Assembly (NCBI RefSeq): GCF_024614185.1
Contig: NZ_JAHTLF010000010.1
Coordinates: 1 to 64,000 of the forward strand
Direction: 5' to 3'
DNA from: Nocardioides carbamazepini
GTDB lineage: Bacteria; Actinomycetota; Actinomycetes; Propionibacteriales; Nocardioidaceae
DNA: 64,000 bases
Positions 8,170-16,956 of the stretch are shown one piece after another (within the stretch, counting starts at the first letter, position 1; every line of letters begins with the position of its first letter). The notes under the pieces were generated by a model. The model made no database searches. It worked only from the letters and a program-made list of their open reading frames with translations, and had not been told where the DNA came from. A program made the translations under genes and the position numbers.

Positions 8170-10242
8170 ATGACAGGTTCGTTCAGGGTCTCGGTGGACA
8201 CCGGCGGGACCTTCACTGACGTGATCGGGGTCGACGCCTCCTCCGGGGAGCTGTTCGCGGTCAAGACCCCGAGCAACCGCGAGGACCCCAGTCGCGCCCT
8301 CCTCGAGGGCGTGGCCAAGGTGCTCGAGGCGGCGGGCAAGACGCCGGAGGAGATCGAGCTCGTCATCCACGGCACGACGACAGCGACGAACGCGGTCCTG
8401 GAGCACGAGTTCGACGGCATCGGACTGCTGGTCACGACCGGCTTCCGACACCTCATCGAGATCGCGCGCCAGTCGGTGCCCGACGGCTACGGCAACTCGT
8501 ACTTCTGGGTGAAGCCGCCCCGGATCGTCCCACTGCACCTGGTGCGCGAGGTCCCCGAGCGCCTCGCGTACGACGGCACGGTGCTCGAGCCGCTCGACCT
8601 CGGGTCCGTGCGCACCGCCGCTGCCGAGCTGGTCGCCGCCGGCGTCAACCGGCTGGGCGTCTGCCTGCTGCACGCCTACGCCAACGACAAGCACGAGCGC
8701 GAGATCGGCCAGATGCTCGCCGAGGAGTTCCCCGACCTCTTCGTGTCGCTCTCGTCGGTGGTGCTGCCCGAGTACCGCGAGTACGAGCGGGCGATGACCA
8801 CCCTGATCGACGTGATGGTCAAGCCCTACTGCAAGACCTACCTCGGCGCCGCGCAGCGCGACCTCGACAAGGTCACCGGCGGCCGGCCCTTCCTCATCAT
8901 GCAGTCCAACGGGGGTGTCGTCTCGGCCGAGACGGCCGGCGACAAGCCCGTCACGATGCTGCTCTCCGGCCCGGCCGGCGGCGTCCTCGGCGCGATCGAG
9001 GCGGCCCGCAGCGCGGGTGTCCGGGACCTGATCACCCTCGACGTCGGCGGCACGTCGACCGACGTCGCCCTCATCGAGGACCTCAAGATCCGGCTCACCA
9101 GCGAGACCGTGATCGAGAACTACCCGGTCAAGGTGCCGATGATCGACATCGCCACCGTCGGCACCGGCGGTGGCTCGATCGCCTGGCAGGGCCCGGGCGA
9201 GTCGCTCAAGGTCGGCCCCAAGAGCGCCGGCGCCTACCCCGGTCCGATCTCTTACGGCCGCGGCGGCACCGCGCCGACCGTGACCGACGCGGCGGCGATC
9301 CTCGGACGACTGCCCGACGCGCTCGTCGGCGGCGAGCTGAGTCTCGCCAAGGATGCCGCCCGCAGCGCCTTCACCGGGTTCGGCACCCAGTTCGGCCTCA
9401 GCGCCGAGGAGGCCGCGGCCGGGGTGCTGGAGGTGGCGGTGATCGGCCAGGTGGCCGGCATCCGGCAGGTCTCCACGCTCAAGGGCCGCGACCCGAGCGC
9501 CTACGCCCTCGTCGCCTTCGGCGGCGCCGGCCCACTGCTGGCCAACGAGGTCGCCGAGGCGCTCGGCATGCGGCGGGTCCTCGTGCCGCCGACGCCGGGC
9601 AACCTGTCCGCCTTCGGGCTGCAGGTCTCCGACGTCAAGCGCGACTACGTGCGCACGCTGGTCCGCGACCTCGACGCCGGCAACGACGCCACCGTCGTCG
9701 ACGAGATCGAGAAGGTCTGGCTCGAGCTGGAGGCCGCCGGCCGCGGCGAGCTGCGCGCCGAGGGAGTGCCGACCGAGCAGGTCTCGCTGGTTCGCGGGGC
9801 CGACCTCCGCTACGTCGGCGAGGGCTACGAGGTCTCCGTCGTCATCGACGACCTCTCCGGCGACGACGCCGTCCGCGCCATCGAGGCGGCGTTCCACGAG
9901 GAGCACAACCGGGTCTACGGCTTCTCCTACGCCGGCGAGCAGCAGGTCGAGGTCGTGGCGCTGCGCGTCCAGGCACTCGGCGAGCTGCACCGCCCGACGC
10001 TGGCGACCGCGCCGCGCAGCGGCGGCGGGACGCCCGTGCCCACCGGCACCCGCTCCGTCTACTGGCGCTCGACCGGCTGGATCGACTGCCCGACATACGA
10101 CCGGGCGGCCCTCGGCGACGGCGATTCGGTCGCCGGGCCCGCGATCGTCGAGGAGTACGGCTCCACCTACGTCGTCCCCACCGGCTGGGACGCCACCGTC
10201 GACCACTTCGGCAACATCCTCAGCGAAAGGAAGGACGCGTGA
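8170..10242 (+). CDS. Hydantoinase/oxoprolinase A subunit (HyuA family)
   Basis: 690 aa, standard for the ATP-binding subunit of N-methylhydantoinase/5-oxoprolinase-type enzymes. The N-terminal ATPase phosphate loop 'DTGGTFTDV' (~10-18), 'HGTTTATNAVLE', 'LSGPAGGVLGAIEAA' and 'DVGGTSTDVALI' are all in place. With HyuB it couples ATP hydrolysis to opening of a lactam or imide ring, or in relatives to ketone carboxylation. ATG 8170 has AGGAG 8 nt upstream; the frame extends further upstream but would cross the promoter. The stop overlaps the HyuB GTG start (GTGA). Position after the divergent nucleobase permease promoter argues for a heterocycle substrate. Confidence 0.93.
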   Translation: MTGSFRVSVDTGGTFTDVIGVDASSGELFAVKTPSNREDPSRALLEGVAKVLEAAGKTPEEIELVIHGTTTATNAVLEHEFDGIGLLVTTGFRHLIEIARQSVPDGYGNSYFWVKPPRIVPLHLVREVPERLAYDGTVLEPLDLGSVRTAAAELVAAGVNRLGVCLLHAYANDKHEREIGQMLAEEFPDLFVSLSSVVLPEYREYERAMTTLIDVMVKPYCKTYLGAAQRDLDKVTGGRPFLIMQSNGGVVSAETAGDKPVTMLLSGPAGGVLGAIEAARSAGVRDLITLDVGGTSTDVALIEDLKIRLTSETVIENYPVKVPMIDIATVGTGGGSIAWQGPGESLKVGPKSAGAYPGPISYGRGGTAPTVTDAAAILGRLPDALVGGELSLAKDAARSAFTGFGTQFGLSAEEAAAGVLEVAVIGQVAGIRQVSTLKGRDPSAYALVAFGGAGPLLANEVAEALGMRRVLVPPTPGNLSAFGLQVSDVKRDYVRTLVRDLDAGNDATVVDEIEKVWLELEAAGRGELRAEGVPTEQVSLVRGADLRYVGEGYEVSVVIDDLSGDDAVRAIEAAFHEEHNRVYGFSYAGEQQVEVVALRVQALGELHRPTLATAPRSGGGTPVPTGTRSVYWRSTGWIDCPTYDRAALGDGDSVAGPAIVEEYGSTYVVPTGWDATVDHFGNILSERKDA

Positions 10243-12113
10243 ACACCACCAGGAAGCTGGGGCCGATCGAGCTCGAGGTCATCACCGGGACGATCCGCTC
10301 GGCCGAGGTCGAGATCGAGGCGGCCGTCGAGCGCGCCGCCCGCTCGCCGATGATCCGCGACCAGCACGACTACCGCGTCGGCCTGTACGACGCCCGCGGG
10401 CGCAAGCTCACCGGTCGCTCCTACGGCAGCCTGATCGAGCCCGTCTTCGAGTTCTTCGGCGACGACATCAACCCGGGTGACGTCTTCTTCTGGAACGACC
10501 CCTACAACAGCGCCGGGTCCTGCGGACACGTGCCGGATCTGTGCACGACCGTGCCGATCTTCGTCGGCGAGCGGCTGATCGGCTTCAGCCAGGTCTTCGG
10601 TCACCACGACGACGTCGGCGGCTGCGTGCCCGGCAGCCTCCCCGTGCAGGTGCACGACCAGTGGGGCGAGGGGCTCGTCGTACCGCCGATCAAGCTCTAT
10701 GACCGCGGCGTGCTCAACGAGACCGGCTTCCGGATCATCGAGCGCAACTCGCGCCTCTCCGAGCACCTGCGTGGCGACATCGACTCCGAGATCGGCGCCT
10801 GTCAGCTCGGCTCACGCCGCCTGGTCGAGCTCGCCGAGCGCTACGGCATCGAGACCCTGGAGGCCGGCTTCGACGGGATCATCGAGAACTGTGCGCGGAC
10901 CATCCGCGAGGAGCTGTTCCCGAAGATCGAGGACGGCGTCTACACGTTCGAGGACTACATCGAGTGCGACGGCTTCACCCGTCAGCTCTTCGCGATGCGG
11001 GTCACGATGACCAAGACCGCCGACAAGATCACGCTCGACTTCAGTGGCACCGACCCCGAGGCCGAGGGCCCGATCAACTGGGCGATCGACTACTGCGAGG
11101 GCCGATTCGTCCGCAAGTGGATGGCGCCGGTGCTGCGCTGCCTGGCCAGCTCGCCCGAGCGGGCCGCCGAGATCGACATCAACGAGGGCGCCCTCGACGT
11201 CATCGACGTGGTCTTCCCCGAGAAGGGCACACTCGTGACGCCGCACTTCGGGCGGCCGACCGGCCTGCGGTTCTTCATCCTGCTGCGCTCACTCGGCATC
11301 TTCGCCGGCGCGCTCGCCAAGGCGACCGGCGGCCAGATGCCGGCCGACCACGAGACGATCCGGATCTGGGGCATGCACAGCCGCGACGAGCAGGGGAAGC
11401 TCAGCCTGTTCCGCGAGGTGCTCGGCGGCGGCGGTCCCGGTCGCCCGTGGGCCGACGGCAGCGACGTCGTCCACATCGTGCCCAACTCGCGGAACCTCCC
11501 GGCGGAGTTCTCCGAGCAGCGCTACCCGGTGCTGGTCGAGCAGCTCGCCCTGCGGCCGGACTCCGGCGGCGCGGGCAAGCACCGCGGCGGTCTCGGGTAC
11601 GACAAGCGGATCCGCGCGCTCAAGGACTGCATGCTCCTGTCGAACGCCGACCGCACCGACCTCAACCCCTATGGGGTCAACGGCGGCCGGGCCGGCGGCA
11701 ACTACTCGATCCTGCTGCAGCGCGCCGACGGCACCGAGGAGGTGCTCGACGGCATGGTCGACAACGTCCCGGTCCGCGCGGGCGACGTCGTCCGGCTCTG
11801 CACCACGGGTGGTGGCGGCTGGGGCGATCCGCTGGCCCGCGACCCCGAGACCGTCCGGTACGACGTCCTGTGCGGCAATGTCACGCTGGCCACCGCCGAG
11901 GGCCGCTACGGCGTCCGGCTCGTCGGCGAGGGCCCCGGCCTGAGCGTCGACGCGGCCGGGACCGAGGACCTGCGCGCCAAGCTCACCGCAGAGCGCGGCG
12001 ACGTCGCGATGTTCGACCGTGGTGAGCACTTCGACCGGATCAAGGCCGACGGCGGCGTGCGCTGGCCGGAGGGGTGGACCGACCCCGACGACTGCCTCGC
12101 CGGGCGGTCCTGA
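10239..12113 (+). CDS. Hydantoinase/oxoprolinase B subunit (HyuB family)
   Basis: 624 aa. HyuB landmarks include 'GPIELEVITGTIRSAEVEIEAA' near the start, 'DVFFWNDPYNSAG', 'VFGHHDDVGGCVPGS' with the conserved His/Asp metal-site region, and 'LRPDSGGAGKHRGGLG' and 'TTGGGGWGDPLARDP' near the C-terminus. It overlaps hyuA by 4 nt (GTGA), so the subunits are made together. It supplies the amidohydrolase part of the ATP-dependent ring-opening enzyme. Alternatives in the same superfamily are acetone/acetophenone carboxylases, but no third carboxylase subunit is nearby. Confidence 0.93.
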   Translation: MNTTRKLGPIELEVITGTIRSAEVEIEAAVERAARSPMIRDQHDYRVGLYDARGRKLTGRSYGSLIEPVFEFFGDDINPGDVFFWNDPYNSAGSCGHVPDLCTTVPIFVGERLIGFSQVFGHHDDVGGCVPGSLPVQVHDQWGEGLVVPPIKLYDRGVLNETGFRIIERNSRLSEHLRGDIDSEIGACQLGSRRLVELAERYGIETLEAGFDGIIENCARTIREELFPKIEDGVYTFEDYIECDGFTRQLFAMRVTMTKTADKITLDFSGTDPEAEGPINWAIDYCEGRFVRKWMAPVLRCLASSPERAAEIDINEGALDVIDVVFPEKGTLVTPHFGRPTGLRFFILLRSLGIFAGALAKATGGQMPADHETIRIWGMHSRDEQGKLSLFREVLGGGGPGRPWADGSDVVHIVPNSRNLPAEFSEQRYPVLVEQLALRPDSGGAGKHRGGLGYDKRIRALKDCMLLSNADRTDLNPYGVNGGRAGGNYSILLQRADGTEEVLDGMVDNVPVRAGDVVRLCTTGGGGWGDPLARDPETVRYDVLCGNVTLATAEGRYGVRLVGEGPGLSVDAAGTEDLRAKLTAERGDVAMFDRGEHFDRIKADGGVRWPEGWTDPDDCLAGRS

Positions 12114-12209
12114 GGAGCATGGGACCGACCGCGCCGGAGGAGGTGCCGATGAGCGACGTGACCTGGGTAGTGTGGGATCAGCCTCACGAGCTACGAAGGG
12201 AGGGTGGTC

Positions 12210-13043
12210 GTGGCCGAGAAGAAGGGCCGGACCGGCAGCGCAGCGGCGGCCGAGGCCTCATCGCCCACTCTGCAGGGAGTGTCCCGGGCGCTCCGGGTCC
12301 TCGACGTGGTCGCCCAGCGGCCGATGCGGACGACCGAGCTGTCCGAGGAGCTGGGCATCTCGTGGGCGACGCTGCAGCGGACGCTGGCGCAGCTCGAGGC
12401 CGACGAGTTCATCAGCCGCGACGAGCGGGGCAACTTCCACATCGGGCGCAAGACCTGGCTGCTGGGCAGCACCTACCTGGTGGGCCACCGGCTGATGGAG
12501 CTCGCGGTGCCGCTGCTGACCCGCGAGTCCAGTCTGGTGCCCACCTCGGTGCTCCAGCTGGTCGAGCGCAGCGGCGACACGACCGTGGTGCTCTTCTCGC
12601 GCGAGGCGGCCTCCAAGGAGGTCATCACGCGGACGACGTACGGTCACCACTTCCCGCTCCACTGCGGCTCCAAGGGCTGGGTCTTCCTGGCCAACGCCGA
12701 GCCGGAGTTCGTCGACCGCTACCTCTCCGAGCCGCTGATCTCGCTCACCCCGGCGACGGTCACCGACCCCGACGAGCTGCGCGAGCGACTGGCCGAGGTG
12801 CGCGAGCAGGGCTACGCCGTGACGGTCGGCGACGTCCAGTCCTTCACGGGCTCGGTGGCGGCGCCGGTCTTCGACGACGAGGGTCAGGTCGAGGCCTGCA
12901 TCTGCGCGGTCTCGCGCCGGTCCAGCCTGACCGGCGACAAGCAGGAGCAGATCGTCGAGCTGGTGCAGCGCGTCGCGCAGACGCTCTCGCTCGGACTGGG
13001 TTGGCAGCCGTTGCGGCACGCCAAGGTGGTCCAGCGGAGCTGA
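12210..13043 (+). CDS. IclR-family transcriptional regulator (heterocycle cluster)
   Basis: 277 aa. An N-terminal winged helix 'GVSRALRVLDVVAQRPMRTTELSEELGISWATLQRTLAQLEADEF' region is followed by the IclR effector-binding domain to ~275. GTG 12210 is preferred over GTG 12204 because AAGGGAGG then sits 5-6 nt upstream. It lies between hyuB (96 nt gap) and coxM (37 nt gap), inside the operon it probably controls. The paired palindromes at 7988-8004 and 8141-8157 are the best candidate binding sites. Its effector is probably the pathway substrate or an intermediate. Confidence 0.88.
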   Translation: MAEKKGRTGSAAAAEASSPTLQGVSRALRVLDVVAQRPMRTTELSEELGISWATLQRTLAQLEADEFISRDERGNFHIGRKTWLLGSTYLVGHRLMELAVPLLTRESSLVPTSVLQLVERSGDTTVVLFSREAASKEVITRTTYGHHFPLHCGSKGWVFLANAEPEFVDRYLSEPLISLTPATVTDPDELRERLAEVREQGYAVTVGDVQSFTGSVAAPVFDDEGQVEACICAVSRRSSLTGDKQEQIVELVQRVAQTLSLGLGWQPLRHAKVVQRS

Positions 13044-13080
13044 CCCGCGGCGACGTGCCGGCCGGAGCAGGAGAGCGCGC

Positions 13081-13983
13081 ATGAAGCCGTCACGGTTCGA
13101 GTACGTCCTGCCGCGCTCGATCGAGGAGGCGGTCGCCGCCCGGGTCGAGTACGCGGACACGGTGGTGCTGTCGGGCGGGCAGAGCCTGGTCCCGACGCTC
13201 AACTTCCGGTTGTCCAACCCGGAGGCGGTCATCGACCTGCGGCTGGTCCCCGGACTGGCCGATGTCCGGGTCGACGGGGACTGGATCCACGTCGGCGGCC
13301 GGACCCGGCAGCGCGACCTGGAGCTGGACGACGCGGTGCACGCGGCCAACCCGCTGATCCGGGAGACCCTGCACCACGTCGCCCACCCGGTGATCCGCAA
13401 CCGCGGCACGGTCGGCGGCAGCATCGCCCACGCCGACCCGTCGGCCGAGCTGCCGTGCCTGCTGCTCTGTCTCGACGGCGAGGTCGTCGCTCACGGGCCG
13501 GGCGGCGCCCGGACCATCGACGCCCAGGACCTCTTCGAGTTCATCCTGTCCACGACGCTGGAGCCCGACGAGATCCTGACCGAGGTGCGGTTCCCCGTGC
13601 TGCCCGAGCGGACCGGCTGGTGCTTCACCGAGTTCGCCCGCCGGCACGGCGACTTCGCCCTCGCCGGGGTCGCCGCCACGCTCACCCTGGCCGAGGACGG
13701 CACGATCGCGTGGGGGCAGCTCGCCGCCTGCGGCGTCACCACCACACCGGTCCGGCTGGTCGCCGTCGAGGACGCCCTGCTCGACGGCGCCGCCGACCCG
13801 TCCCGGATCCGCGAGATCGCCCAGCTCGCCGCCGACGTCGTCACCGTCCCCGACGACGAGTCCTGCTCCAGCGCCTACCGGCGCGACCTCCTGGTCGGCC
13901 TGGTCGAGCGCGCACTCCGCACCTCCCTGCAACGAGCCACCGAACGAGCCACCGCACGAACCTCCCGAGAGGTCACCTCATGA
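13081..13983 (+). CDS. Molybdenum hydroxylase FAD subunit (CoxM type)
   Basis: 300 aa, FAD_binding_5 plus CO-dehydrogenase flavoprotein C-terminal domain. FAD contacts are visible: 'SGGQSLVPTL' at ~31-40 and 'TVGGSIAHADPSAELP' at 110-125. It takes electrons from the 2Fe-2S subunit. The ribosome-binding site is 'GGAGCAGGAGAG'. The stop overlaps the next gene (ATGA), making a tight M-S-L order as in cox-type xanthine-oxidase-family operons. Confidence 0.93.
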   Translation: MKPSRFEYVLPRSIEEAVAARVEYADTVVLSGGQSLVPTLNFRLSNPEAVIDLRLVPGLADVRVDGDWIHVGGRTRQRDLELDDAVHAANPLIRETLHHVAHPVIRNRGTVGGSIAHADPSAELPCLLLCLDGEVVAHGPGGARTIDAQDLFEFILSTTLEPDEILTEVRFPVLPERTGWCFTEFARRHGDFALAGVAATLTLAEDGTIAWGQLAACGVTTTPVRLVAVEDALLDGAADPSRIREIAQLAADVVTVPDDESCSSAYRRDLLVGLVERALRTSLQRATERATARTSREVTS

Positions 13984-14534
13984 CGTCCTCGACGTACCGG
14001 TCGCCGGTGAACGACGACCCCACCCTCGACATCTCCCTGGTCGTCAACGGCCGCCCGGTCGAGGCCTCCGTCAGCCCCCGGCTGCTCCTCAGCGACTTCC
14101 TGCGCCACCACCTCGGCCTGACCGGCACCCACGTCGGCTGCGAGCACGGCGTGTGCGGTGCCTGCACCGTGCACATCGACGGCCGGGCGGCGCGCAGCTG
14201 CCTGACCCTCGCCGTCCAGCTCGACGGCGCCACCGTGCGCACGGTCGAGGACCTGGAGGGCCCGGACGGCTCGCTGAGCCCGGTCCAGGAGGCGTTCCGC
14301 GACTGCCACGGCCTCCAGTGCGGCTTCTGCACGCCCGGCTTCCTCATGTCGGTGACCGCCCTCCTCGACGAGGACCCCGACGTCGCCGATGCCTCCGACA
14401 CCGAGATCCGGGAGCGGATCGCCGGCAACCTGTGCCGCTGCACCGGCTACCAGGGCATCGTCGCCGCCACCCGCCAGGCCGCCGAGACCATCCGCGACGC
14501 GAAGGAGCAGGCCGATGTCCCGACGCGAGGCTGA
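13980..14534 (+). CDS. Molybdenum hydroxylase 2Fe-2S subunit (CoxS type)
   Basis: 184 aa. Plant-type ferredoxin cluster ligands C54, C59, C62 and C74 ('GCEHGVCGACTVH...RSC') and the second cluster C114, C117, C152 and C154 ('CGFCTPG', 'CRCTGYQG') are all present. It relays electrons from the molybdenum subunit to the FAD subunit. The ~15-residue N-terminal extension is slightly longer than usual. It overlaps coxM by 4 nt and coxL by 20 nt. Confidence 0.95.
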   Translation: MTSSTYRSPVNDDPTLDISLVVNGRPVEASVSPRLLLSDFLRHHLGLTGTHVGCEHGVCGACTVHIDGRAARSCLTLAVQLDGATVRTVEDLEGPDGSLSPVQEAFRDCHGLQCGFCTPGFLMSVTALLDEDPDVADASDTEIRERIAGNLCRCTGYQGIVAATRQAAETIRDAKEQADVPTRG

Positions 14535-16956
14535 ACAGCCTGAGCAGGCTGACAACGCGCCGCCGATGGTCCACACCGGCGCCCGGGTACGACGCAACGA
14601 GGACCCGCGGCTGCTGCGCGGCCAGGGACGCTACGTCGATGACATCCCCCTGGAGGGCTGCGTCCACGGCGCCTTCTTGCGCAGCACCATCGCCCGCGGC
14701 CGGATCGTCGCGCTCGACACCACCGATGCCGAACGGGTCCCGGGCGTCCTCGCGGTCTACACCTGCGACAACATCGGCGGTCTCGACCGCGAGATGCCGC
14801 TGCTGATCCCGCACCCGTGCATCACCCACGGGCGGACGCAGCGCCCGCTGGCCCGCGACGACGTCTACTACGTCGGTCAGGCGATCGCGTTCGTCGTCGC
14901 CGTCGACCGCTACGTCGCCGAGGACGCCGTCAGCCGGATCTCGGTCGACATCGAGCCGCTCCCCGTGGAGGTCGACATGGAACGGGCCGTCGAGGACGGC
15001 GCACCGCTCGTCCACCCCGACGTCCCGGGCAACATCGCGGCGTCCCTCGTGCAGCACTGCGGCGACGCCGACGCGGCGTTCGAGAGGGCCGAGCACCACA
15101 CCAAGATCCGGGTCCAGGTCGACCGCAGCACCGGCGCCCCCATGGAGTGCCTGGCCACGGCCGCGCGCTGGGACCCGGTCTCCGGCGAGCTGGTCGTGTG
15201 GGACGGCACCCAGGCGCCGATCGGGCTGCGCGGCGCGCTCTCGTCGCTGTTCGACCTCGACGAGGACAAGGTGCGCGTCATCGCGCCCGACGTGGGTGGT
15301 GGCTTCGGGCCCAAGATTCACTTCCCCTATGCCAACGAGGTGCTCGTGCCACTCGCGGCGATGCAGCTCGGCCGGCCGGTGAAGTACATCGAGGACCGCT
15401 CCGAGAACTTCGTGCACATGTCGCACGAGCGGACCCAGATCCACGAGATCGAGCTGGCCGCGACCAAGGACGGCGAGGTGATCGGCCTGCGCGACGTCTT
15501 CCTCCACGACACCGGGTCCTTCATCCCCTACGGCATCGCCGTCGCGCAGGTCGCCTCGACCGCGATCGCCGGTCCCTACCGGATCCCGAACATCGAGGTG
15601 GAGTTCCGCTGTGTCTACACGCCGACGGTGCCGGTGACGCCGTACCGCGGCTGTGGACGCCCGCAGGCCAACTTCGCGCTGGAGCGGGCGATGGACCAGC
15701 TCGCCGAGGAGCTCGGCATCGACCGCTTCGAGATCCGCCGGCGCAATCTGATCGCCGACGACGAGTTCCCCTACAAGCGCGAGGGGCTGATCTTCGCCGA
15801 CGGCCTGCCGGTCACCTATGACTCCGGCCAGTACGGCGCCGCGCTGGCGCTGCTGGAGAAGGAGCTCGACCTCCCGGCGTTCCGCGCCGAGCAGGAGCGC
15901 GCCCGGGCCGAGGGCCGCTGGCTCGGGCTCGGGCTGTCGTTCTACGTCGAGGGCACCGGCCTTGGCCCCTACGAGGGCGGTCGGGTGCGCATCCACCCGA
16001 TCACCGGCAAGGTCTACGTCAACACCGGCCTGACCACCCAGGGCCAGGGCCACGCAACATCGATGGCCCAGCTCGTCGCCGACCAGCTCGGCGTCGCCGT
16101 CGACGACGTCATCGTGGTCGAGGGCGACACCGGCGTCTACGACTGGGGCGTGGCGACCTTCGCCAGCCGCGCGATGGTGGTCAGCGGCAGCGCGATCCAC
16201 AAGGCCGCGGTCAAGGCCCGCGAGCGGGTCCTCGAGATCGCCGCCAACATGCTGGAGGTCGACCCCGCCGACATCGAGCTCAAGGACGGCGCCGCCGGCG
16301 TCCGCGGCACCGCGACGACGATCCCGCTCGCCGCCATCGCCACCGTCTCGAACCCGCTGCGCTACGCCTTCAACGACGCCGCGCAGATCGCCACCCAGTT
16401 CGCGCCCGCCAGCAAGGGAGACGGCCCGCCACTGCAGGGCGACTCGCGTCCCGGTATCGAGACCGAGCAGTTCTACAGCCCGCCGCACGCCACCTGGGCC
16501 TACGGCGTCCATGCCGCGATCGTCGAGGTCGACCCGGTCAGCTACGACCTCCAGGTCAAGCGCTACGTGATCGTCCACGACTGCGGGAAGATGATCAACC
16601 CGATGATCGTCGAGGGCCAGATCGCCGGCGGTGTCGCCTCCGGCATGGGTGGTGCCTTCTACGAGAAGCTCGAGTACGAGGCCAACGGCAACCTGCGCAA
16701 CGCCAGCTTCATGGAGTTCCTCATGCCCTACGCGACCGAGGTCCCCCACATGGAGATGCACCACCTCGAGACGCCGACGCCGCTCAACCCGATCGGCGCC
16801 AAGGGGGCCGGTGAGGCGGGCACCATCCCGGTCGCCGCGGTGATCGCCTCCGGCATCCAGGACGCGCTCGCGCCCGAGGGGATCGGCCCCCTGTGGCACG
16901 TCCCGCTCAACCCGAGCGTCCTGCACGACGCCGTCCGGGAGGCGCGGTCTCGATGA
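14515..16956 (+). CDS. Molybdenum hydroxylase large subunit (xanthine-dehydrogenase family, CoxL type)
   Basis: 813 aa, molybdopterin-cytosine-dinucleotide-binding subunit. Start ATG 14515 has GAAGGAG 7 nt upstream. The catalytic base Glu767 is in 'GAKGAGEAGTIP'. The active-site loop reads P376-Y-R-G-C-G-R382. Form I CO dehydrogenases carry AYRCSFR, so this enzyme is not a form I CODH; it belongs to the broad hydroxylases acting on N-heterocycles or related substrates. 'VYVNTGLTTQGQGHATSMAQ' is the conserved Gln/Gly pterin-contact region. The neighbouring nucleobase permease, HyuAB and amidase suggest a purine-, pyrimidine- or hydantoin-like substrate (inference). The stop overlaps the amidase ATG (ATGA). 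Confidence 0.92.
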   Translation: MSRREAEQPEQADNAPPMVHTGARVRRNEDPRLLRGQGRYVDDIPLEGCVHGAFLRSTIARGRIVALDTTDAERVPGVLAVYTCDNIGGLDREMPLLIPHPCITHGRTQRPLARDDVYYVGQAIAFVVAVDRYVAEDAVSRISVDIEPLPVEVDMERAVEDGAPLVHPDVPGNIAASLVQHCGDADAAFERAEHHTKIRVQVDRSTGAPMECLATAARWDPVSGELVVWDGTQAPIGLRGALSSLFDLDEDKVRVIAPDVGGGFGPKIHFPYANEVLVPLAAMQLGRPVKYIEDRSENFVHMSHERTQIHEIELAATKDGEVIGLRDVFLHDTGSFIPYGIAVAQVASTAIAGPYRIPNIEVEFRCVYTPTVPVTPYRGCGRPQANFALERAMDQLAEELGIDRFEIRRRNLIADDEFPYKREGLIFADGLPVTYDSGQYGAALALLEKELDLPAFRAEQERARAEGRWLGLGLSFYVEGTGLGPYEGGRVRIHPITGKVYVNTGLTTQGQGHATSMAQLVADQLGVAVDDVIVVEGDTGVYDWGVATFASRAMVVSGSAIHKAAVKARERVLEIAANMLEVDPADIELKDGAAGVRGTATTIPLAAIATVSNPLRYAFNDAAQIATQFAPASKGDGPPLQGDSRPGIETEQFYSPPHATWAYGVHAAIVEVDPVSYDLQVKRYVIVHDCGKMINPMIVEGQIAGGVASGMGGAFYEKLEYEANGNLRNASFMEFLMPYATEVPHMEMHHLETPTPLNPIGAKGAGEAGTIPVAAVIASGIQDALAPEGIGPLWHVPLNPSVLHDAVREARSR

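Noticed and set aside
14344..16926. Long minus-strand open frame opposite coxL
   Set aside because: Antisense shadow with no domain similarity; the plus-strand gene has all catalytic motifs.
13081..16956. Form I aerobic carbon monoxide dehydrogenase (coxMSL plus coxG)
   Set aside because: The large subunit has PYRGCGR, not AYRCSFR, in the active-site loop, coxD/E/F maturation genes are absent, and neighbours point to nucleobase chemistry.
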